Shown one piece after another: positions 13,833 through 21,688 of a DNA stretch of 21,844 nt. Numbering within the stretch: the first letter of the stretch is position 1; each line of letters opens with the position of its first letter. The stretch covers positions 1 to 21,844 of the forward strand of contig JBMDXQ010000159.1 of assembly GCA_048594975.1 (NCBI GenBank). Reading direction: 5' to 3'. The position numbers and the translations under genes were made by a program. The DNA comes from JBMDXB01 sp048594975 (GTDB taxonomy: Bacteria; Acidobacteriota; Vicinamibacteria; Vicinamibacterales; 2-12-FULL-66-21). The notes below the pieces were generated by a model. The model ran no database searches. It saw only the letters and a program-made list of their open reading frames with translations, and had not been told where the DNA came from.

Positions 13833-16469
13833 ATGAGGCGGAGTCGACGAGCACTGAACAGTCTCGACGATGACATTCGCGATCACATCGAGCGCGAGAC
13901 GCAGGACAACATCGATCGGGGAATGGCGCCAGAGGAGGCGCGTCGTCAGGCCGTGCTGAAGTTTGGCAATGCGGCGTTGGTAAGGGAGGACACACGCGCT
14001 GTCTGGGTCTGGCGGTGGCTTGAACAGCTCGCGCAGGATCTGCGCCTCGGCGCGCGCGTGCTGATCCGGCGACCGGAATTCACGATTGCCGCCACGCTAA
14101 CGCTGGCGCTCGGCACCGGCGCCACCGCGACCGTCTTTTCGCTGCTCGATACCGTGCTGCTGCGACCGCTGCCAGTTCAGCGTCCCGAGGAACTCGCGCA
14201 TATCTACACGTCGTGCCGAAGGGGCGACCCCTACTGCGTGGGCTCCTACCCCCAGTACCTCGACTACCGCGCGCAGAGCCGGATGTTTGCCGATATGGCA
14301 GCGTTTCACCAGACCGGCGTGAGTATTGGTGCCGGATCCGGCAGCTGGGTTGGCACCGCGCTCCTGGTGTCGACGAACTACTTCACGCTGCTGGGCGTCG
14401 CGCCGCGTGCCGGACAGCTCATCTCCCCGGCGTGGAACGTTGCGGCCGATCCACGGGTCGTGCTCGCCCACGAGACATGGCTGGCGCGCTTCGGTGGAGA
14501 TCAATCTGCGATCGGGCGGGGCATCCGCGTCAGCGGCGCCACGTTCCGCATCGCCGGCGTCGCCCCGCCCGGATTCCACGGCACCCGCCTCGATATGCGT
14601 CCCGACCTGTGGCTGGCGATCGACAACATCGGGCTGATTCCTCAGGGCCGGTCAGGCGATATGCTGACCAACCGCGGCAGAGGGTGGCTCGGCGGCATAA
14701 TCGGGCGCCTGCGACCGGGTGCGGCGATCGCGCAGGCCAGAGCCGACATGCGCGCGGTTTCAAACGGCCTCCAACAGTCGGATCCGGATCGAGCAGGAGA
14801 ATTCGTCACCGTCGAACCGGCCGAGCGCGCCGCACTGCCGCCCGGCGCAGCCGCCGACATCACCAGGTTTGTCGTGCTGCTGATGAGCGGTGTCGGTGCC
14901 GCGCTCTTGATCGCGTGCGCGAACGTCGCAGGACTGCTGCTGGCGCGTGGTGCAGCGCGACGGCCCGAGATCGAGTTGAGACGTGCGCTCGGCGCCGGCC
15001 GCGCGCGCCTCGTGCGTCAACTGGCGTCCGAGCACTTGTTGCTCGCCTTCGCCGGGACGGCGCTCGGCATCCTCGTCGCCAAAGTCTCGATCGCGCTGCT
15101 GGCCTCGTACGATCTGCCGGGCGCCCTTTCGATTGCCTCGCTCGACCTGCAACTCGACGCGCGCGTGCTGCTCTTCGCGGTCGTGCTCCTGGCCATCACA
15201 GGGCTGTTTGGTCTGATCCCGGCGCTCGGCACGACCCGCGGCCTCGCGGCAACGACCGCGAGCCGCACCACCGGCGACAGCACCGGACGCGTGCGCGGGC
15301 AGGGCCTGCTGCTCGCGGCGCAAGTGGCGGTAACGTTAGTGCTGCTCGTGGGAGCGGGTCTCTTTATTCGCAGCCTGCAGAATGGACTCCGCCTCGAGCT
15401 CGGCCTGTCAAGCCAATCGGTCGTGATGGCGCGGCTCGTGCCGGCGCTGGAGGGGTTTCCACCGGCGCGCACCCAAGCGATCGTCGACGAAGCGCTCGCT
15501 CGCCTGAGCGGCTTGCCAGACGTCGATGTGGCCACGGCCGCAAGACAGCCGCCGCTGACGAGCGGCAATGGATTTCAAGCGCAGGAGATCGAGGGCTACT
15601 CGCCGCGGCCCGGCGAGGAGATGCGATTCGAATCGAACTTCGTCGCGCCAGACTACTTCGAGTTGCTGCGCATCGGCATTCGTGCGGGCCGCGAATTCAC
15701 CGCCACTGATCGCGCCGGCGCTCCGCTGGTAGGCGTCATCAGCGAGACGATGGCGCGCCGGTATTGGACGGGGCGCGATCCAATCGGCACGCACATCCGC
15801 AGTCGATCGTTTCCCGAGCCGATTCGCGTGGTCGGCGTCGTCGGCGACGTCACGGTCGGCCTCGACCGCGCGGCGGAGCCGTTTGTCTATCTACCGCTCG
15901 CCCAGCATCCACGTTTCCTGAACGCGACGGTGCCGATCGTGCTGCTGGCGCGCGCCCGATCGAATTCGACGGCCCTGGCGGCGTCCATGCGCGGTCTGCT
16001 GCACGCGATCGATCCAACGCTGCCTGTCACCGAAATCGCCCCGCTCGACGACCGTATCGCGGAACTGCTGATGCCGCAGCGCCTCGGCAGCGCGCTGCTC
16101 TCCGCGCTCGGCGGCCTGACGATCGTGCTCGTCATCGTCGGAGTCGCCGGCACGGTCGGCTATGGCGTGTCGCGGCGGCGGCGCGAGATCGGCGTGCGCC
16201 TGGCGCTGGGCGCGCGTCGCGCACAGGTGGCCGGCGCGATGACGCGCGGGGCGCTCGTCTCGATGGCAAGTGGAGTGCTGGCCGGCATCATCGGAGCCGC
16301 GGCGCTCGGACGCCTCGCGTCGGTGTTCCTCTACGGCATTGAACCCACCGACGTCGCCTCGTTTGCGGCCGCCGCAACCGTCCTCGTGCTGGCGACCGGC
16401 GCCGCCTCGTTCCTACCCGCGTGGCGAGCCGCCAGCATCGACCCCGCCGAAATTCTCAAAGCGGAATAG
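13833..16469 (+). CDS. ADOP-type orphan ABC permease 5
   Basis: A complete 878-residue permease. Its first 60 residues are close to those of permease 4 (LDDDIRDHIERETQDNIDRG, EEARRQAVLKFGN), while the bodies differ much more, indicating an old tandem duplication. Helices are predicted at about 83-108, 345-371, 399-424, 443-465, 490-512, 752-778, 804-829 and 842-862, with MacB-like domains at about 110-340 and 515-745. The FtsX signatures are ARRPEIELRRALGAGRARLV (375-394) and RRRREIGVRLALGARRAQVA (781-800). The first periplasmic domain has a Cys pair, CRRGDPYC at 128-135, that could form a disulfide and is absent from the sister proteins. An AGGAG site lies at 13820-13824, 8 nt before the ATG. 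It depends on the upstream promoter. Confidence 0.92.
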   Translation: MRRSRRALNSLDDDIRDHIERETQDNIDRGMAPEEARRQAVLKFGNAALVREDTRAVWVWRWLEQLAQDLRLGARVLIRRPEFTIAATLTLALGTGATATVFSLLDTVLLRPLPVQRPEELAHIYTSCRRGDPYCVGSYPQYLDYRAQSRMFADMAAFHQTGVSIGAGSGSWVGTALLVSTNYFTLLGVAPRAGQLISPAWNVAADPRVVLAHETWLARFGGDQSAIGRGIRVSGATFRIAGVAPPGFHGTRLDMRPDLWLAIDNIGLIPQGRSGDMLTNRGRGWLGGIIGRLRPGAAIAQARADMRAVSNGLQQSDPDRAGEFVTVEPAERAALPPGAAADITRFVVLLMSGVGAALLIACANVAGLLLARGAARRPEIELRRALGAGRARLVRQLASEHLLLAFAGTALGILVAKVSIALLASYDLPGALSIASLDLQLDARVLLFAVVLLAITGLFGLIPALGTTRGLAATTASRTTGDSTGRVRGQGLLLAAQVAVTLVLLVGAGLFIRSLQNGLRLELGLSSQSVVMARLVPALEGFPPARTQAIVDEALARLSGLPDVDVATAARQPPLTSGNGFQAQEIEGYSPRPGEEMRFESNFVAPDYFELLRIGIRAGREFTATDRAGAPLVGVISETMARRYWTGRDPIGTHIRSRSFPEPIRVVGVVGDVTVGLDRAAEPFVYLPLAQHPRFLNATVPIVLLARARSNSTALAASMRGLLHAIDPTLPVTEIAPLDDRIAELLMPQRLGSALLSALGGLTIVLVIVGVAGTVGYGVSRRRREIGVRLALGARRAQVAGAMTRGALVSMASGVLAGIIGAAALGRLASVFLYGIEPTDVASFAAAATVLVLATGAASFLPAWRAASIDPAEILKAE

Positions 16470-16956
16470 GCTGGGCGACGCCGCCAATCTGCCAGCCGAA
16501 TCCGCCGCAGCTTAATCGCCGACAGTGACCGGCGTCGTGGCTACGGCGGCGCTCCTGACGGGTCGTGGCGTTGCTCGCCCGCGTGCCTGCCCGCACGGCT
16601 TGCACCCGCACAGGAATCGGCATGCAAGAGCAAGCAATGGTGAGTTGACGTGTCCGTCGGTCTCGCAATCAGTGCGCTTCCGTCTGGCCTTCAGATCGCG
16701 GAATGGCGAACCAACATTGGGACGAGGATCGTCTCCAATTCACACTGCTCGCCGAGAAGAACATCCACAATACGGGGACGTGGCCGAAGGAAGTGCCCTA
16801 TCCGATTCCCCGCCGCAGCGACGGCACGTTTCCCAGAAGCGTTCGATCTCTGCAACCGTGACGCCTTGCGAGCCCGCCGGTCGGAAGAAGCGTGGTGCCT
16901 CCTCTTGGTAGGGCGTCATGGTCTGCGCCAGTGCTCGAAAGAAGTCGGGGTCGCTA
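16470..16956. other. Decayed stretch after permease 5
   Basis: No intact gene. A 52-codon plus-strand frame at 16703-16861 begins MANQHWDEDRLQFTLLAEKN and reads like protein, but it has no ribosome site and no known family. On the opposite strand a frame across 16740-16950 (DSDPDFFRALAQTMTPYQEE, TVAEIERFWETC) also looks protein-like and follows the recombinase relic. At most one of these can be a true remnant; I cannot tell which. Confidence 0.4.
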
Positions 16957-17215
16957 TCGCCTAAACGGAACGACCGTCCCAGTCGCCGGCTGCTTGTTTG
17001 CAGGAATCGCCTCGAGATATCGAGCCCACGTTTCGAACGCCGCCCGTTTCTCACCGCGATAGGCGTGCAGGTTGTAGTGCCGGCGCGTGACGCCGGGCTC
17101 CACGTGATTCAGCCCGGTTTGACCCGCAAGTTGACGCCCTAGACGTCGCCGTCGCGGCCGGAGGCGGTGCGCGCGGTGCTCTCGTGCACGAACGCCTGGC
17201 TGCCTCGAAGCCCCA
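16957..17215 (-). pseudogene. Tyrosine recombinase/integrase C-terminal relic
   Basis: The minus strand encodes the usual tail of a phage-type integrase: TGLNHVEPGVTRRHYNLHAY followed by RGEKRAAFETWARYLEAI. The Tyr of RRHYN is in the position of the nucleophile that attacks DNA in this family. Further upstream (about 17135-17215) a different frame gives FVHESTARTA and GVNLRV, which resemble the HxxRRT box and the following helix of the same family but carry stops and shifts. The R-H-R part of the active site is therefore lost. This marks a former integration event. No tRNA gene or attachment repeat is visible nearby. Confidence 0.6.
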
Positions 17216-17340
17216 CACGCGCGCCAGATGGTCGGCGCGGTCCTCGCAGAACCGTCCTCGCGCTCCCCATCGATCTGTGGGGAGGCCGGCGTGATTGTAG
17301 ATTGCCGATTGATGCGTGTGGCGATCGCCGCGCGGTGCTT

Positions 17341-17699
17341 AGCGCGCAGGTGGGAGAGGTGTGGGCGCAGCCGGCGTTGAGCCGCGCGCGGGATGCGTAT
17401 GCTCGCGGGGCGCAGCTCGAGGAGCAGGGAACCATGCCGGCGCACTCGCGCTGCTTCGGGAGGCGGCGGGGCTGGCGCCGCGTGAGGCGGACATTCACAA
17501 CCGGCTCGGTGACGCGCTCGATCGGCTGGGTGCGCCCACACGGCCGACGGCAATCGATCGCTCCGGCCTGATCGGCGCACCGGCGCGCTTCCAGCTCGGC
17601 CGAGCACTCCAATTGCTTGGACGAAAAGGGGCCTCGCGGGCTGCCTTCACCCGCGCGCAGCAACTCGATCCCAGCCTCGTTCCACGCGAAACGCCTTAG
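17341..17699 (+). pseudogene. TPR-repeat protein relic, frameshifted
   Basis: In the plus strand, SRARDAYARGAQLEEQG (from about 17380) is continued one frame over, from about 17435, by NHAGALALLREAAGLAPREA and DIHNRLGDALDRLG. It ends with the clear TPR unit ARFQLGRALQLLGRKGASRA and AFTRAQQLDPSLVP before the stop at 17697-17699. The small/large residue spacing is that of 34-residue tetratricopeptide repeats. No start codon with a ribosome site is seen, and the frame breaks at about 17430-17440. It is the tail of a larger TPR protein, such as those often found near Oar-like receptors. Expression is unlikely. Confidence 0.6.
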
Positions 17700-17716
17700 C
17701 TTTAGCGTTTTCGCGC

Positions 17717-17745
17717 TTGTCAGCGCCCGGGGTCGGTTGTATAAC
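17717..17745 (+). promoter_or_regulatory. Promoter of the TonB-dependent receptor gene
   Basis: TTGTCA (17717-17722), exactly 17 nt, then TATAAC (17740-17745): both boxes match the sigma-70 consensus at five of six positions. Transcription would begin near 17752, giving a leader of roughly 80 nt before the ATG at 17835. No inverted repeat overlaps the promoter, unlike the padR promoters. Confidence 0.7.
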
Positions 17746-17834
17746 CTTACCGGTCTCGCGGGTGCGACGTCCGACTCGCCCTCGCGGCACCAGCATCCGG
17801 TCGGTTCCACTCGAAGCACCGCGGAGGAACACTG

Positions 17835-20800
17835 ATGATCAGAGTGCAGACGTACCGCGGCGCCCTGGCGGTGACGCTGCTGCTGGCGATGGCCGGCGGC
17901 GCGACCGCGCAGGAATTCCGCGCCACGGTCAGAGGTCAGGTCGTCGACGCGCAACAGGCCGCGCTGCCCGGCGCGACCGTCACGGTGCAGAACACCGAGA
18001 CCAACGAGGTCGCCACCGCTACCGCGAACCAGGAAGGCAACTACACGATCCCGTTCCTCCGCCCAGGGTCCTATACGCTGACCGTGGAGCTACCAGGCTT
18101 CACGAAGTACGTTCGCCAGGGCCTGGTCCTGCAGGTCGGGCAGAGCGCGACGATCAACGTGCAACTCGCGGTCGGCGGCCTCACCGAGGAAGTGACGGTG
18201 ACCGGCGAGACGCCTCTGCTCGAGACCGCCAACGCCAACCGCGGGACCGTCATCGACCAGGCCCGGATCGCCGAGCTGCCGCTCCAGTCGCGCAGCCCGA
18301 TGGCGCTCGCCGTTCTCGTCGCCGGCGTCAACTACAACGCCCAGGCGGTCTACCTCCGTCCCTTCGACAACGGTGCGCTCGCCGACTGGTCGATGAACGG
18401 CGGTCAGAACCGGAACAACGAGTTCCTGCTCGACGGCGCGCCGAACAACGCCAACCAGGGGGGCAACAACATCGCCTACGTGCCTCCGGCCGAAGCCGTA
18501 CAGGAATTCAAGGTGTCCACGAACTCCTACGACGCGCAGTACGGCCGCACCGCCGGCGGCGTCGTCAACATGTCGCTCAAGTCGGGAACGAACTCGTTCC
18601 ACGGCGTCGGCTACGATTTCATGCGGCGCAAGGCCCTGGCCGCCAATTCGTTCCTCCTCAACACGCGCAACTCCCCCAAGACGGATCAGTACATCGATCA
18701 ATATGGCTTTAGCGTGGATGGCCCGGTGCGCATTCCGGGGCTGTTCAACGGGATGAACAAGACGTTCTTCCTGTTCACCGGCGAGAAGTACCGGGAAGGC
18801 ACGCCCGCCCCGCTGTTCGGCACGGTGCCGACGCCGGCGATGAAGCGGGGTGACTTCAGCGGGCTGGTGGATGCGTCGGGACGCCTGATCACCATCTACG
18901 ATCCGGCGACCGGCCGCGACGTGAACGGCGTCTGGACGCGCGATCCGTTCCCCGGCAACATCATTCCGCCGGAGCGGATCAACGAGACGGCGAGAAGGAT
19001 CATGCAGTACTGGCCGGATCCCAACACCACGACCGCCGGTGTTGCGCCGTGGCAGCAGAACCTCGAATGGGCCTCGCACTTCAACAAGGACCTGTTCTGG
19101 AACTGGGTCGGGAAGGTGGACCACAACTTCGGGCCGAACGACCGCGCATTCTTCCGCTGGGGCGAGAACAAGCGGAACGAGATCGGCAATCGCGGGACCA
19201 ATGCGATCCGCAGCGGTCCCGGTCAGGGCGGCCAGCTACCGCTCTGGCGCGCCAACCGCGCGCTCGTCGGCGACTGGGTGCACATCTTCGGGCCGGGCAC
19301 GGTGTTCAATCTGCGCGGCAGCTACACCTACTTCCTGGAGTGGAGCTATTCCCAGTACGCGCTCGGTTTCGATGCGACCGAGTTCTGGCCCGCGAGCCTC
19401 GTCGACCAGATGCCCGCCAAGGGCATCGGCGGCGTCTTCCCGGTGATCGCGGTTGATGAGTTCATCACCCTGTCGCGGGGCAACGCGCCGAACCGGAACC
19501 GCATCTACACCATCCAGCCGAACGTGTCGCTGACCCGCGGCAAGCACAACATCCGCAGCGGTCTCGATGTCCGGTCGACCAACGTCTTCAACGAGAACTA
19601 CAACAACGGCGGCGGCAACGTCTCGTTCAACCGCAACTTCACGCGGAGCACCCTGAACAGCACGAGCGTGCTCGAAGGCAACGCTTTCGCTGGCTTCCTG
19701 CTCGGGGCGGCGAGCGGCGGCAGCGTGGATGTCAATCCGAAGCCGCACTACCAGTGGCTGTTCGTGGCTCCGTGGATCCAGGACGACTGGCGAGTCAACG
19801 ACAGGTGGACGCTGAACCTCGGCTTTCGCTGGGACATCAACGGTTCCGTCACGGAAGAGAACGACATGCTGAACTACGCGTTCGACCCGACTATCGTCAA
19901 TCCGGTGTCGGCGCGGGTCGGCCAGCAGGTCATGGGCGGCATCAGGTTCGTCGGTGTCGACGGCGCCCCGGATCGGCCCTGGAAGCTCGACAAGAACAAC
20001 TACCAGTTCCGGATCGGCACCGCGTACTCGCTCAACGACAAGACCGTCCTGCGCGGCGGCTACGGGAAGTACTTCCTCAACCCCACGAGTCAGGGCAACA
20101 ACGCCGGGTTCAGCCTGTCGACGCCCGTGATTACGTCGCTTGACGGCGGCCGCACGCCGACCTACGCGCTGTCGAACCCCTGGCCGAACGGGGTCCAGCA
20201 ACCTCCGGGCAGTTCGCTCGGCGCCGAGACGTTCCTCGGCCGCGGCCCGAGCTCCTCGAACCCCAACTTCGTCGTGCCGAACGTACACCAGTTCTCAGCG
20301 GGCATCCAGCGCCAGCTACCGTGGCGCGTCTCCCTCGACGTGACGTACGCGGGAAGCCGCAGCTATGACGTCGAGGGGAACTGGGGCGGCTACAACGAGC
20401 CGTCGGCGGCGTTCCGGGCGCAGTGCGACGTGACCCTCGGCGGAAGCCGGAGCCTCTGCGATCAGCTCCTGCCGAACCCGTTCTTTGGCGTGCCGGGCTT
20501 CGAGGGCACAACGCGGTTCACCAACCCGACGCTGTCGCGGTTCGAGTTGAGCCGGCCGTTTCCCGCGTTCAGCGGGTTCAACCAGAACCAACAGAACCTC
20601 GGCCGCATGTGGTACGACTCGCTGCAGTTCGTGGCCAACAAGCAGTGGGCGAGGGGCGTGACCATCAATACCAGCTACACGTGGGTACCGCGGTGGACCG
20701 AAGAAGGCGCGAACACGACGACGGGCATCGGCAATGCCTATGTCGACGAGGTTTCGCTTCTCAAGAACCGAGGTCCTTACTTCTCGCACCGCGAGCATCG

Positions 20801-21392
20801 CGTTACCGCATCAGGTGTCTGGGAACTGCCGTGGTATCGCAATCAGCGCAGCCTCCTGGGCTACGTGCTCGGAGGTTGGTCGATCGCGCCGATGCTCGTC
20901 TACCAGTCGGGCCAGCCCTGGGACATGCCCGGTAACGTCGACCTGGCGCCGGGCGTCAGCCTCGACGAGATCGCGCTGCCGGGCAAGAAGGAGGGTCAGT
21001 TCATCTACGGCGTGAAGCCGTGCATCGGTCAGCGTCAGTCGAACGGCACCTACGCGCTGCTGTCCGTCTCGACGGCGTACGGCTGCACGGAGCCGTACTT
21101 CCTCATTCGCGAAGCGTTCCAGGGCCGTACCGCGATGTTCCGATACGACGAGTTCCGCCGGCCATCCTACTGGCAGGTGGACGTCAACTTCGCCAAGACA
21201 ACGCCGATCACCGATCGCGTCCGGTTCCAGGTCCGCCTCGAGGCGTTCAACGTGTTCAACAGCCCGATGTACGACGAGCGTCAGTACAACCAGACCACGA
21301 CGTCGGCGGACTTCGGCCGCATCAACCGCAACACCACGGGTCAGTCGAACTTCCAGCGCTTCGTGCAGGTCGGGTTCCGCCTGATCTTCTGA
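17835..21392 (+). CDS. Oar-like TonB-dependent outer-membrane receptor with carboxypeptidase-regulatory-like domain
   Basis: A complete 1185-residue outer-membrane protein. Residues 1-26 are a signal peptide (ALAVTLLLAMAGGATAQ). Residues about 28-113 form a carboxypeptidase-regulatory-like beta-sandwich (VRGQVVDAQQAALPGATVTV, GNYTIPFLRPGSYTL). A TonB-box-like EEVTVTGETPLL follows at 119-129, then the plug (about 135-245, with MNGGQNRNNEFLLDGAPNNA) and a long beta-barrel ending in the terminal phenylalanine of FVQVGFRLIF, as needed for outer-membrane insertion. Such receptors bind a large ligand, often glycan or peptide, and import it with TonB energy; the ligand is unknown. The start is supported by GGAGGA (17823-17828), 6 nt before the ATG. 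It is a single-gene transcript with its own promoter and hairpin terminator. Confidence 0.93.
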   Translation: MIRVQTYRGALAVTLLLAMAGGATAQEFRATVRGQVVDAQQAALPGATVTVQNTETNEVATATANQEGNYTIPFLRPGSYTLTVELPGFTKYVRQGLVLQVGQSATINVQLAVGGLTEEVTVTGETPLLETANANRGTVIDQARIAELPLQSRSPMALAVLVAGVNYNAQAVYLRPFDNGALADWSMNGGQNRNNEFLLDGAPNNANQGGNNIAYVPPAEAVQEFKVSTNSYDAQYGRTAGGVVNMSLKSGTNSFHGVGYDFMRRKALAANSFLLNTRNSPKTDQYIDQYGFSVDGPVRIPGLFNGMNKTFFLFTGEKYREGTPAPLFGTVPTPAMKRGDFSGLVDASGRLITIYDPATGRDVNGVWTRDPFPGNIIPPERINETARRIMQYWPDPNTTTAGVAPWQQNLEWASHFNKDLFWNWVGKVDHNFGPNDRAFFRWGENKRNEIGNRGTNAIRSGPGQGGQLPLWRANRALVGDWVHIFGPGTVFNLRGSYTYFLEWSYSQYALGFDATEFWPASLVDQMPAKGIGGVFPVIAVDEFITLSRGNAPNRNRIYTIQPNVSLTRGKHNIRSGLDVRSTNVFNENYNNGGGNVSFNRNFTRSTLNSTSVLEGNAFAGFLLGAASGGSVDVNPKPHYQWLFVAPWIQDDWRVNDRWTLNLGFRWDINGSVTEENDMLNYAFDPTIVNPVSARVGQQVMGGIRFVGVDGAPDRPWKLDKNNYQFRIGTAYSLNDKTVLRGGYGKYFLNPTSQGNNAGFSLSTPVITSLDGGRTPTYALSNPWPNGVQQPPGSSLGAETFLGRGPSSSNPNFVVPNVHQFSAGIQRQLPWRVSLDVTYAGSRSYDVEGNWGGYNEPSAAFRAQCDVTLGGSRSLCDQLLPNPFFGVPGFEGTTRFTNPTLSRFELSRPFPAFSGFNQNQQNLGRMWYDSLQFVANKQWARGVTINTSYTWVPRWTEEGANTTTGIGNAYVDEVSLLKNRGPYFSHREHRVTASGVWELPWYRNQRSLLGYVLGGWSIAPMLVYQSGQPWDMPGNVDLAPGVSLDEIALPGKKEGQFIYGVKPCIGQRQSNGTYALLSVSTAYGCTEPYFLIREAFQGRTAMFRYDEFRRPSYWQVDVNFAKTTPITDRVRFQVRLEAFNVFNSPMYDERQYNQTTTSADFGRINRNTTGQSNFQRFVQVGFRLIF

Positions 21393-21422
21393 TCGGAGTC
21401 GGCAGTTCAGGGCCAGAAGTCG

Positions 21423-21470
21423 AACGGCCAGGTGCTGGAGCGGCCCTCCGGCATCTGGCCGTTATTGTTT
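21423..21470 (+). terminator. Hairpin terminator after the receptor gene
   Basis: A 13-bp stem with one G-U pair is formed by 21423-21435 (AACGGCCAGGTGC) and 21451-21463 (GCATCTGGCCGTT). The 15-nt loop can itself pair GGAG (21437-21440) with CTCC (21446-21449). The stem runs into TTATTGTTT (21462-21470), a reasonable T tract for this GC-rich genome. It begins 31 nt after the stop codon. Confidence 0.75.
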
Positions 21471-21495
21471 CAGACCGTCCGTTTTCCTTGTGCAT

Positions 21496-21680
21496 GGCTG
21501 AAAGAGGCCCGCAATGCCGTCATCGATCTCCCGAGCCTGGTGGTCGTCCGGGCCGGAGACGCGCGACGCCTGGCTTGCGCTGCCGAGCACGGCTTTTGAA
21601 CAGGTCGAGACCAACGATCGCCGCGTGCCACAGGGCGCGGGCATTTCCACCTGATCGGGGTGAACGTTCTCAGCAAGAAG
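21496..21680 (+). pseudogene. VapC toxin C-terminal relic
   Basis: LKEARNAVIDLPSLVVVRAG then DARRLACAAEHGF corresponds to residues 86-118 of the intact toxin at 2133-2576 (LEKARKAVLDISSTVFLRCG, DALHLACAEEHGF), including the conserved Asp. After an extra T in ggctttt (about 21592-21598) the frame changes, giving a degraded EQVETNDRR region. A further shift restores HFHLIGVNVL, matching HFHLTGVNVV at the toxin's end. The N-terminal two thirds and any antitoxin are absent. Nucleotide similarity to the intact gene is obvious by eye, so the two derive from related modules. The relic's end supplies the purine-rich ribosome site of the next gene. Confidence 0.82.
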
Positions 21681-21688
21681 GGTGAGGC

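Noticed and set aside
14213..15709. Long plus-strand open frame (498 codons) inside permease 5
   Set aside because: It is rich in Arg, Ala and Gly with no domain or start signal, and lies fully within the real permease frame. It is a product of high GC content.
16469..16497. GGCTGG/CCAGCC inverted repeat after permease 5 as a terminator
   Set aside because: Only 6 bp of stem with a 17-nt loop and no T tract.
18090..20288. Two long minus-strand open frames (344 and 350 codons) opposite the receptor gene
   Set aside because: They mirror the receptor codons, lack ribosome sites and family motifs, and the receptor frame is unambiguous.
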